From: an uncultured Hyphomicrobiales bacterium
Lineage (GTDB): Bacteria; Pseudomonadota; Alphaproteobacteria; Rhizobiales; Beijerinckiaceae
Direction: 5' to 3'
Length of the DNA stretch: 8,501 nt
Assembly (NCBI GenBank): GCA_903932565.1
Contig: CAIZGQ010000641.1
Location: 1-8,501, forward strand
Shown here one piece after another: positions 1-6,400 of this stretch (the stretch's first letter is position 1; the number at the start of each line of letters is the position of its first letter). The translations under genes were made by a program, and so were the position numbers. The notes under the pieces were generated by a model, which worked only from the letters and a program-made list of their open reading frames with translations, ran no database searches and was not told where the DNA came from.

Positions 1-269
1 TCGACAAGATATTTGCGCACCTGCTCATCGCTGTCGCCCGCCTGCAGGCGCTGGCGCACCAGCATCCGCAAATCCTTGGCGAGAGACGCCTGTGAATCGT
101 CGATGGATTGATTCTGGCAGACGAGGCAGCGCAATTCGGCGGAAAGATCGCGCGCACGTGTTTCCATTGCCTTATCGGTCAGGATCTCATCAGGCTCGAC
201 TGCCCGCGCCGGCATCGTGAAAACCGAGACCATCGCAAGTGCAAGAAAGATGAGGTGTAAGAGGCGCAT
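1..269 (-). CDS. ccmH: Cytochrome c maturation protein CcmH (CycL), N-terminal part, cut by window edge
   Basis: Reading the minus strand from the ATG at 269 gives 89 residues before the window edge. Residues 1-23 form a signal peptide or membrane anchor (MRLLHLIFLALAMVSVFTMP, then ARA). The hallmark thiol motif follows as LRCLVCQNQSI, with Cys48 and Cys51. This LRCxxCQNQ motif defines the CcmH/CycL family. These periplasmic, membrane-anchored thiol-disulphide proteins keep the apocytochrome CXXCH cysteines reduced before haem ligation by CcmF. The start lies 1 base beyond the ccmF stop, and GGA sits just upstream of the ATG, so translation is probably coupled to ccmF. Family members are roughly 130-160 residues with a C-terminal membrane helix, which would lie outside the window. 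The family call is very secure; the downstream part is unseen. Confidence 0.95.
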   Translation of the reverse strand, partial: MRLLHLIFLALAMVSVFTMPARAVEPDEILTDKAMETRARDLSAELRCLVCQNQSIDDSQASLAKDLRMLVRQRLQAGDSDEQVRKYLV

Positions 270-270
270 G

Positions 271-2262
271 CTATTCCGCCGCTTGTGCAAGTGATGACGG
301 GGTCAGGCGCTTGGCGGCACGCTTAGCAACACCAATGCGCAAGCGCCGGTCGGCAAGGGATATGGACCCGCCCAGCGCCATGATCAGCGCGCCAATCCAG
401 ATCAGCGACACCAGCGGCTTCCAATACAAGCGCGCGTCAAAGTTTCCATCCGGGCGCTGCTCGGCAAGACTCACATAGATCTGGCCAAAATCGAGTGTCG
501 CAATGCCAGCTTCCGTTGTTGTCATCTGGCGCGTTTGAAAGGCGCGGCGCGCCGGGTTGATCTGCGCCACAACGACACCAGCACTTGAGCGGACGGTCAT
601 TGGCGCTGACGTCTGCTGGTAATTTGCGATCTTCGCAGACGTGATCTGTTCCACCTTGAGCGACCACGGCCCAAGCTCAACCAGATCTCCGGGATGCAGC
701 ACAACGATCCGCTCGACGCCCCAGCCGGTCGCAGCCAACCCCATTAGCGTGACGCCAAGACCCGCGTGAGCCAGCGCCGTGCCCCACGTGGACAATGGCA
801 AACCGATGGCCCGCGAAACAGCTGTGCCCATGGCAACGCCACGCCCGATGATGCGGCCGAGAACTTCAACAAAGGCACCAAGGATCAGGTAAATCGCAAT
901 CCCGACACCAATCGGCGCAAGCACGGGTCCGCCGCGCACAGCGATCAAAACAATTGCGCCAACGACCCCCAGAGCCGCCACGAGTGTCAGGCGCTGTGCT
1001 GCGCCCAACAGATCGCCGCGCTTCCAGGCCAGCAATTGGCCAATCGGCATTGCCAGAAACAGCGGCACGAAAATCGGCCCGAATGTGAGATTGAAGAACG
1101 GCGCGCCGACAGAAATCTTGTCGCCAGTGATCGCTTCCAACGCCAGCGGATAGAGCGTGCCGATGAAGACCGTCGCGCAGCTTGTGGTCAGCAGCAGATT
1201 GTTCAGCACCAGCGCGCCTTCGCGCGAGACGGGCGCGAAAATTCCACCGGGCTTCAACGCCGACGCACGGGCTGCAAACAAGGCCAGCGCACCACCGATG
1301 AAGAACACCAAAATGGCGAGAATAAAGATGCCGCGGCGTGGATCGCTGGCGAACGTATGAACAGATGTCAGGACGCCCGAGCGCACGAGAAAGGTGCCAA
1401 GCAGCGAGAGCGAGAACGCAAGAATGGCCAGGAAAATCGTCCAGATTTTCAAAGCGTCTCGCTTTTCCATCACGGCGGCCGAATGCAGCATTGCCGTGCC
1501 CGCAAGCCATGGCATCAGAGAGGCGTTTTCAACCGGGTCCCAGAACCAGAAGCCACCCCAGCCGAGCGTGTAATAGGCCCAGTACGATCCCATCGCGATG
1601 CCAAGTGTCAGAAACACCCAGGCGACCAGCGACCATGGCCGCACATAGCGGGCCCATGAGGCGTCGATGCGGCCAGTGATGAGGGCTGCAGCAGCAAACG
1701 AAAACGTAATCGAGAAGCCGACATAGCCAAGATAGAGCAGCGGCGGGTGGATCGCGAGGCCGGGGTCCTGCAGAATCGGATTGAGATCCTGCCCTTCGAT
1801 CGGGGCGGGCCAGACGCGGGCGAACGGATTGGATGTGAGCAGGATGAACAGGAGAAACGCTGCCGACAGCCAGCCCTGAACAGACAGTGTCGTTGCCCGC
1901 AGATCGAGCGGCATGGCGCGCGAGAACAAGGCAACCACGGCACCAAACAGCGCGAGGATCAGCACCCACAAGAGCATCGAGCCCTCATGATTGCCCCATA
2001 CGCCGGAAATTTTGTAGATCAGCGGCTTGGTGGAATGAGAATTCTCGATCACGTTGAGCAGTGAGAAATCGGATTCGACGTGGGCATATGTCAGCGCTGC
2101 AAAGGACAGCGCAACGAAGAGGCCGATCATCACCGCAACCGGCGGCGCGACCGCCATCAACGTGCGGTCACCCGTCCGGCTTCCCCACATGGGCACAAGC
2201 GATTGAACAATCGACAGCGCCAGCGCCAGAACCAGCGCGTAATGACCAACCTCAACGATCAT
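271..2262 (-). CDS. ccmF: Cytochrome c haem lyase subunit CcmF (CycK)
   Basis: This 663-residue polytopic inner-membrane protein is full length for the family. CcmF receives haem from holo-CcmE and catalyses thioether bond formation to apocytochrome c CXXCH motifs in the periplasm. The tryptophan-rich WWD-type haem-handling domain is seen at about residues 234-250 (WGGFWFWDPVENASLMPW). The four histidines known to be important in E. coli CcmF have clear counterparts at about H172 (IHPPLLY), H260 (AMLHS), H302 (SVHTFASDP) and H499 (LAHAG). Many hydrophobic segments run along the length, and a periplasmic loop near residues 515-615 precedes the last helix. The start codon overlaps the ccmE stop in an ATGA (2259-2262), a sign of translational coupling. 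The gene is followed by ccmH after 1 base. No frameshift or missing motif is seen. Confidence 0.98.
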   Translation of the reverse strand: MIVEVGHYALVLALALSIVQSLVPMWGSRTGDRTLMAVAPPVAVMIGLFVALSFAALTYAHVESDFSLLNVIENSHSTKPLIYKISGVWGNHEGSMLLWVLILALFGAVVALFSRAMPLDLRATTLSVQGWLSAAFLLFILLTSNPFARVWPAPIEGQDLNPILQDPGLAIHPPLLYLGYVGFSITFSFAAAALITGRIDASWARYVRPWSLVAWVFLTLGIAMGSYWAYYTLGWGGFWFWDPVENASLMPWLAGTAMLHSAAVMEKRDALKIWTIFLAILAFSLSLLGTFLVRSGVLTSVHTFASDPRRGIFILAILVFFIGGALALFAARASALKPGGIFAPVSREGALVLNNLLLTTSCATVFIGTLYPLALEAITGDKISVGAPFFNLTFGPIFVPLFLAMPIGQLLAWKRGDLLGAAQRLTLVAALGVVGAIVLIAVRGGPVLAPIGVGIAIYLILGAFVEVLGRIIGRGVAMGTAVSRAIGLPLSTWGTALAHAGLGVTLMGLAATGWGVERIVVLHPGDLVELGPWSLKVEQITSAKIANYQQTSAPMTVRSSAGVVVAQINPARRAFQTRQMTTTEAGIATLDFGQIYVSLAEQRPDGNFDARLYWKPLVSLIWIGALIMALGGSISLADRRLRIGVAKRAAKRLTPSSLAQAAE

Positions 2263-2732
2263 GGGATTTTCTTTCCAGAGTCGAGCGGGCGGGCCGCCGC
2301 AGCACCTTCCTGCCAGCGACCCTCTTTCTTCAACGCATCGGCAACTTCGCGCGGCATGTATTTCTCATCGTGCTTGGCGAGCACGCTATCGGCGCGAAAC
2401 ACGCCCGGCGACACGAGAACGCCTTCGGTCACAACGCCCTGCCCTTCGCGAAACAGATCCGGCAACAAACCATTATACGTGACAGCCATGGTCTTGGTGC
2501 CATCGGTCACGGTGAACGCCACCGACTTGTCGGCTGCTTTCTGAACGGAACCCAATTCAACGAGTCCGCCAATGCGCAGGCGTTGACCGGGCTTGGCTTT
2601 CTCAGCGGCTTCCGTCGGTCCGTAGAAAAACACGACTGTGTCGCGCATCGCAAACAGCACAAGGCCAAGTGCGAGGCCGCCCACAGCCAGAGCAGACGAA
2701 ATCAGCGCCATGCGGCGTCCCTTGCGGGTCAT
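2259..2732 (-). CDS. ccmE: Haem chaperone CcmE (CycJ)
   Basis: The product is 157 residues from the ATG at 2732. An open frame continues 20 codons upstream, but GGAG at 2740-2743, 7 bases before this ATG, and the usual family N-terminus (MTRKGRRM) support the shorter form. Residues 8-28 are a membrane anchor, followed by a periplasmic OB-fold beta-barrel domain. The conserved haem-binding signature is AKHDEKYMP, with His121 as the expected covalent haem attachment residue and Tyr125 as the neighbouring ligand (H130/Y134 in E. coli CcmE). CcmE carries haem from the CcmABCD release complex to CcmF. It begins 1 base after the ccmI stop and overlaps ccmF by 4 bases. Nothing is unusual apart from the ambiguous upstream in-frame extension. 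Confidence 0.97.
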   Translation of the reverse strand: MTRKGRRMALISSALAVGGLALGLVLFAMRDTVVFFYGPTEAAEKAKPGQRLRIGGLVELGSVQKAADKSVAFTVTDGTKTMAVTYNGLLPDLFREGQGVVTEGVLVSPGVFRADSVLAKHDEKYMPREVADALKKEGRWQEGAAAARPLDSGKKIP

Positions 2733-2733
2733 T

Positions 2734-3822
2734 TCAACTCTCCAGACCAAGTTCACGCGCCAGCGCATCCAATTGCGTGCGCGCGGTCGCATCGTCCTTC
2801 AGACCGGTCCGGGCAGATGCCAGAGCGGCCTTTGCCTTGTCTGTTTCGCCGAGCACGGAATAGGCCCGCACGAGACGCAGCCATTCGTCCTTTGACCCGC
2901 CGTTGGCCGCAAGACGCCCGGCCAGACCCTCGACCATCGTGCGAATGACGGCGTTGCGATCGGCCGGTGCAAGGCTTGCGATTGCACCGGCTTTGGTTTG
3001 CGGCGGTTCCGCCCCCAGTGCCTTCAACTGCTCCTGCACGGAGGGCACCCATTGTGCGCCGGGCGGCGCACTGGCGAGCAAGGTGGACCAGATGCTGATG
3101 GCTTTCTGTTTGTCACCGGACTGCTGTGCCGCAAGACCAAGGTAAAATTGCGGAGCGACGAGGTCAGATTGCAGTTTCAGCGCTGCACGCAGATACGTTG
3201 CGGCTTCGTCCGTCACCTGGCCTGACGCGGCATAGACCAACGCCTGGCCGATCGCGACATCCCGCTCCGCAGTCTCACCCAGGATGTCGGTCGCTTTTTT
3301 AAACGCGTTCGCGGCATCCGCGTAACGACCCTCCTGGAGATAGACCGGGCCGACGACCATCCAGCCCTGCCCGTCCTCCGGCTCCTTGGCAAGATGGTCC
3401 TCGATGCGGGCCATCGCAGCATTGATGTCCATTTGAGCAGGCGCCGCGTTGACGCGAGCCAGCAAGGGCGCATCAGGAACATCCGGGCTGCCGATACTGA
3501 GATAAAAGCCAACCGTGACAAGGGGCAGAAGAATGAGGCTGGCGACCGCCGTCGCACGCCGGGCCGAACCGCCAAGCCCGGCGGCAGACTTTGAGTCATT
3601 GCGTTCAGCCAGAAGTCGGCGCGCGGCTTCCGCTTTGGCGAGTTCCGCATCGGCCGGGCTCATCAAGCCTGCGCTCACGTCCCGTGCGATGGCGTCGGTC
3701 TGCGTTTTATAAAACGCCACGTCCGGCTCCGCAGGCGCAAGAGACGTTGGTCCCTGCCCCAGAGGCCACAGGACGCTGAACACCGCAACGCCCGTCATAA
3801 TCGCGAAAATTGCCCAGATCAT
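2734..3822 (-). CDS. ccmI: Cytochrome c biogenesis protein CcmI (CycH), TPR apocytochrome chaperone
   Basis: The product is 362 residues. A first membrane helix spans residues 1-20, and a cytoplasmic loop carries the typical CcmI motif (FYKTQTDAIARDVSAGLMSP, then an Ala/Glu-rich helix ending in ARRLL). A second helix follows at about residues 91-110. The remainder is a periplasmic TPR-like region (from about 135), seen as repeated helical pairs such as WMVVGPVYLQEGRYADAANA. CcmI binds the C-termini of apocytochromes c and delivers them to the CcmF/CcmH ligation complex. The ATG at 3822 has only a weak AGG upstream and lies inside the 3' arm of a perfect 10-bp inverted repeat (3818-3852). The gene leads the ccm cluster, 68 bases after the histidine kinase stop, with ccmE 1 base downstream. 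Confidence 0.95.
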   Translation of the reverse strand: MIWAIFAIMTGVAVFSVLWPLGQGPTSLAPAEPDVAFYKTQTDAIARDVSAGLMSPADAELAKAEAARRLLAERNDSKSAAGLGGSARRATAVASLILLPLVTVGFYLSIGSPDVPDAPLLARVNAAPAQMDINAAMARIEDHLAKEPEDGQGWMVVGPVYLQEGRYADAANAFKKATDILGETAERDVAIGQALVYAASGQVTDEAATYLRAALKLQSDLVAPQFYLGLAAQQSGDKQKAISIWSTLLASAPPGAQWVPSVQEQLKALGAEPPQTKAGAIASLAPADRNAVIRTMVEGLAGRLAANGGSKDEWLRLVRAYSVLGETDKAKAALASARTGLKDDATARTQLDALARELGLES

Positions 3823-3852
3823 GCGCCTGATTTAGGCGGATTGGCGCATGAT
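3818..3852 (-). promoter_or_regulatory. Perfect 10-bp inverted repeat overlapping the ccmI start codon
   Basis: On the plus strand ATCATGCGCC (3818-3827) is matched by GGCGCATGAT (3843-3852), separated by 15 bases. In the minus-strand transcript the arms could form a hairpin that buries the ccmI AUG (3822-3820) and the weak AGG ahead of it. A five-codon reading frame (ATG at 3849, peptide MRQSA, TAA ending at 3832) starts in the 5' arm and ends in the loop. As DNA the same dyad could instead be a protein-binding operator. The repeat is directly visible; its function is inference. Confidence 0.5.
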
Positions 3853-3890
3853 TGGAAGCGGTTACGAAGCCGCATTGGAAATTGCTGTTG

Positions 3891-5279
3891 TTATGCCTCA
3901 ACTGACGGCAGCCGGAGGCGAGCACGCAGCCCGCCCATGGGGCTATCCTCAAGGTTGAGTTGCCCACCATGGATCGTCGCAAGATCCGCGACAATGGACA
4001 GGCCAAGTCCCGACCCGGGCTTGGATTCATCCAGACGCTGGCCACGACTGAGAGCAGCAACACGCTGATCTGGTGGCAGACCGGGACCATCGTCATCGAT
4101 GATGATTTGCAGGATCGGGAGGCTTGCTGCGTCCTGCGGGGTTAGAAGGTCCGTGCGAACCATCACGGCTGATTTCGCCCACTTGCCCGCGTTGTCGACA
4201 AGGTTGCCGATCATTTCGTCGAGATCTCGTCGATCGCCCCGAAACCGCAATCCGGGCACAAGCTCAAGATCAAAATCGATATTGCGGTGGATTTTTTCGA
4301 AGGCGGCGAGCAGCCCTTCAATCACCGGTTCCACAGGTGTGGCAGCGCCCACGACGCTGACACGAGCCGCGGCCCGGGCACGGTCGAGATAATAGGCCAC
4401 CTGCTCGCGCATGGTGCCAGCCTGCTCGCGCACCTTGTCTGCCAGCGGTGAACCAACCGACGCATCCGCCTCGTTCAGGATCACGCTCAGCGGCGTTTTC
4501 AGGGCATGCGCGAGGTTTCCGACATGGGTGCGAGATCGCTCCACGATATCGCGGTTCCAGGCAATGAGCAGATTGAGCTCAGAGGCCAAGGGGGCGAGGT
4601 CCTCAGAATAGTGTCCCTCGATCCGCTCACCCTCCCCGCGCCGAATGGCAGCGACGCCCATTTGCAGTTGGCGCAGCGGCCGCAACCCATAGCGAACCTG
4701 AAGCGCCGTGACCCCCGCCAGAGCAACCGCCAAAAATACAAACGTCAAGGCGAGCAGAAGGCGAAAGCGCCAGATCTGATCGTTGAGTTCTTGGACCGTC
4801 GCCGCAACTTGAATGAGAAAAACGCCATCCTCCGACACGTCGATGACGCGTTCCACCTGCCGCAGCTGGCGACCATCCGGCCCTGTAATGTAGCCCGCCC
4901 GCGCCCCCCCGACTCCGGCCGAGACGCCGAGGCTCTCGAGCTTGGGCAACCGGGCCGCAAACAGGGAGCGTGAGGCCCGCACATCGCCCTTTGGAATATC
5001 GATACGGTTGATTTGCCAATACCAGCCAGACAGGGAAAGCTCGAACTGCGGGTCGCCCAATTGGCCCGGGGCTGTGCGCGAATCTTCGCCCGATGAGGCA
5101 ACATCGGCGGCGAGGGCCCGGATGTAGACCCCAAGCCGCTCGTCGAACGCTTGCTCGGAGGCGTGCTGGTAGATTGTGGAGAGAATGATGCCCGCCGTCA
5201 GCAGGATGGCAATCGAGCACAATGTTGCCGCCAAAAACAGGCGGCGGGCAATCGATTGGCTATGCTGGGGTTGATCCAT
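3891..5279 (-). CDS. feuQ: Membrane sensor histidine kinase, FeuQ-like
   Basis: The product is 462 residues with a complete kinase architecture. Transmembrane helix 1 spans about 13-34, a periplasmic sensor domain about 35-170, helix 2 about 172-194 and a HAMP-like linker about 195-247. The H-box is VGNLAHALKTPLSV with phospho-acceptor His258. The catalytic ATPase domain shows an N-box (IGNLVDNAGKW, Asn359/Asn363), a G1 box (DDDGPG, 395-400) and a G2 box (GSGLGLSIV, about 422-430). It should autophosphorylate and pass phosphate to the adjacent response regulator. The ATG lies 3 bases after that gene's stop, so the two are one operon. In rhizobia FeuQ, with FeuP, is known from iron-uptake and cyclic-glucan/symbiosis studies. 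The histidine kinase call is certain; the FeuQ name rests on the strongly FeuP-like partner and the gene order. The signal sensed here is unknown. Confidence 0.9.
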   Translation of the reverse strand: MDQPQHSQSIARRLFLAATLCSIAILLTAGIILSTIYQHASEQAFDERLGVYIRALAADVASSGEDSRTAPGQLGDPQFELSLSGWYWQINRIDIPKGDVRASRSLFAARLPKLESLGVSAGVGGARAGYITGPDGRQLRQVERVIDVSEDGVFLIQVAATVQELNDQIWRFRLLLALTFVFLAVALAGVTALQVRYGLRPLRQLQMGVAAIRRGEGERIEGHYSEDLAPLASELNLLIAWNRDIVERSRTHVGNLAHALKTPLSVILNEADASVGSPLADKVREQAGTMREQVAYYLDRARAAARVSVVGAATPVEPVIEGLLAAFEKIHRNIDFDLELVPGLRFRGDRRDLDEMIGNLVDNAGKWAKSAVMVRTDLLTPQDAASLPILQIIIDDDGPGLPPDQRVAALSRGQRLDESKPGSGLGLSIVADLATIHGGQLNLEDSPMGGLRARLRLPSVEA

Positions 5280-5282
5280 TAC

Positions 5283-5972
5283 TCAACCGGCGCGACCAGG
5301 GTTTTGCGGCACGATGGGCGGGGCGGCAATATAGCCAAGGCCGCGCACGGTCTGGATCACGTCGACGCCGAGCTTCTTGCGCAAGCGGCCGACGAACACT
5401 TCAATCGTATTGGAATCGCGATCAAAGTCCTGATCGTAGAGATGTTCCACAAGTTCGCCGCGAGAGATCACCCGGCCGATGTGGTGGAGCATGTAAGCAA
5501 GCAAGCGATACTCATGCGACGTCAGCCGTACCGCATTGCCATCGACCAGCACGCGCCCCGCTTTGGTATCGAGGCTCACCGGTCCGCAGGAAATTTCGCT
5601 GCTTGCATGACCCGCCGCCCGGCGGAGAAGCGCGCGCAAACGCGCAAGCACTTCCTCCATGTGGAACGGCTTGGCGACGTAATCATCCGCACCGGCGTCG
5701 AATCCCTGCACTTTGTCGGTCCAGCGATCACGGGCGGTCAGAATTAGCACCGGCATCCGGTGCCCACTTTTGCGCCAGGCCTCAAGCACCGAAATGCCAT
5801 CGCGTTTTGGCAAGCCAAGATCGAGCACGACGGCGTCATAGGGTTCTGTATCGCCGAGGAAGTGCCCCTCCTCGCCGTCAAAGGCGCGGTCCACCACGTA
5901 GCCGGCCAGCTCCAGAGCCGAGGTCAACTGGCGGTTCAGATCCTTGTCGTCTTCCACAACCAACAGCCGCAC
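5283..5972 (-). CDS. feuP: OmpR/PhoB-family response regulator, FeuP-like
   Basis: From the GTG at 5972 the product is 229 residues. The receiver domain (about 1-115) has the acidic pair in LLVVEDD, phospho-acceptor Asp51 in VVLDLGLP, Thr79 in LILTARDRW and Lys101 in VAKPF. The C-terminal winged-helix DNA-binding domain (about 130-225) ends in the typical SNTIEVFVGRLRKKLG...TVRGLGY. The sequence closely resembles FeuP proteins of Hyphomicrobiales as I recall them (VDRAFDGEEGHFLGDTEPYD and RAAGHASSEI are typical stretches). A TTG start at 5987 with GGAG 5 bases upstream is the alternative. GTG is preferred because the receiver fold begins directly with it and GGGGGA precedes it by 7 bases. The gene sits between the PepSY-like gene and the kinase in a tight operon. 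A candidate binding site for it lies at 6379-6395. Confidence 0.9.
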   Translation of the reverse strand: MRLLVVEDDKDLNRQLTSALELAGYVVDRAFDGEEGHFLGDTEPYDAVVLDLGLPKRDGISVLEAWRKSGHRMPVLILTARDRWTDKVQGFDAGADDYVAKPFHMEEVLARLRALLRRAAGHASSEISCGPVSLDTKAGRVLVDGNAVRLTSHEYRLLAYMLHHIGRVISRGELVEHLYDQDFDRDSNTIEVFVGRLRKKLGVDVIQTVRGLGYIAAPPIVPQNPGRAG

Positions 5973-6008
5973 GCGCGAGTCCCCCAAGTCGTCTCCAAGA
6001 TCGCAACC

Positions 6009-6353
6009 CTATCGGGGGCTTTCCTTGGAACCAAGAGCGGGACGGAACTTTCCGTCTTTGGCGTTCATGAAGATGCGCACAACGTGACCATCCCGCCGCA
6101 GCAAGGCAACCTCGTAGACGAAATCGTTATCCCAGCGGCATAGGCGCGAATTGAGCAATTCCGGCCGGACAGCCGCCTGTACCGAAGCCTGCGCACTGCG
6201 AACAGCCGCCAATGGCTCAATCAGGCCGTGATCCTGCACGGCCTCACGCGAATCGGTGGCGTTCATGCAGACACGCGGCTGCGGCGGCTCGTCCTGCGCC
6301 AGCGCGGGCGTCAGAAGCGTTGTGAACAACATCAATGTCAGGAGCCTGCGCAT
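6009..6353 (-). CDS. Small secreted PepSY-like protein in FeuN position, putative modulator of the sensor kinase
   Basis: The product is 114 residues from the ATG at 6353; a GTG three codons upstream (6362) is possible, and neither has a clear ribosome-binding site. Residues 1-19 are a signal peptide (RRLLTLMLFTTLLTPALA, cleavage before QDEPP). The mature protein has two cysteines, Cys29 and Cys72, that could form a disulphide. Its C-terminal segment, FVYEVALLRRDGHVVRIFMN then AKDGKF, resembles the end of a PepSY domain. It precedes the response regulator by about 36 bases on the same strand. In Sinorhizobium meliloti the small periplasmic FeuN is encoded with feuPQ and restrains FeuQ. This protein's location and type suggest a similar role, but direct homology to FeuN could not be tested, so no symbol is given. 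Confidence 0.75.
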   Translation of the reverse strand: MRRLLTLMLFTTLLTPALAQDEPPQPRVCMNATDSREAVQDHGLIEPLAAVRSAQASVQAAVRPELLNSRLCRWDNDFVYEVALLRRDGHVVRIFMNAKDGKFRPALGSKESPR

Positions 6354-6360
6354 GCAAGAC

Positions 6361-6385
6361 ACGTTCGGCTGGAGCGGCTGAACGT
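6361..6385. repeat. 25-bp imperfect palindrome at the phage/host junction
   Basis: ACGTTC at 6361-6366 is perfectly mirrored by GAACGT at 6380-6385, and the inner bases GGCTGG/CGGCT nearly continue the symmetry. As plus-strand RNA this would be an 11-bp stem with two G-U pairs and a 3-base loop. As minus-strand RNA two pairs become mismatches. It has no T-tract after it in either direction, so it is not a normal terminator. It shares a half site with the CGTTCA direct repeat and may be part of the same operator. Confidence 0.4.
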
Positions 6386-6395
6386 CATATGAACG
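6379..6395 (-). promoter_or_regulatory. Direct repeat CGTTCA-N5-CGTTCA, candidate FeuP-family binding box
   Basis: On the minus strand the hexamer CGTTCA occurs at 6395-6390 and again at 6384-6379, an exact copy 11 bp further on. Tandem 6-bp half sites with an 11-bp period are the usual target geometry of OmpR/PhoB-family regulators (compare the PhoP box TGTTTA-N5-TGTTTA). The site lies 26-42 bases ahead of the first gene of an operon that encodes such a regulator, which suggests autoregulation. The repeat is seen; the binding protein is inferred. No convincing -35/-10 pair was found nearby. Confidence 0.4.
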
Positions 6396-6400
6396 GATAT

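Noticed and set aside
766..1659. Long plus-strand open frame (297 codons) antisense to ccmF
   Set aside because: The translation is highly charged and of low complexity, rich in Arg, Gln, His and Asn, with no domain. It is the expected antisense shadow of a GC-rich gene whose minus-strand product is clearly CcmF.
2061..2948. Plus-strand open frame of 295 codons across ccmF/ccmE/ccmI
   Set aside because: It crosses three confirmed genes in antisense and its product shows no family motif.
3858..3873. Hairpin GCGG...CCGC after the kinase stop as an intrinsic terminator
   Set aside because: On the transcribed strand only 4 bp pair before a mismatch, and no T-tract follows.
4627..5220. Second minus-strand frame inside the histidine kinase gene
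   Set aside because: The kinase frame has full domain motifs; this one is an out-of-frame shadow with no motif and no start signal.
5222..6070. Plus-strand open frame of 282 codons over the response regulator
   Set aside because: Antisense shadow; Arg/Pro/Ser-rich product without recognisable features.
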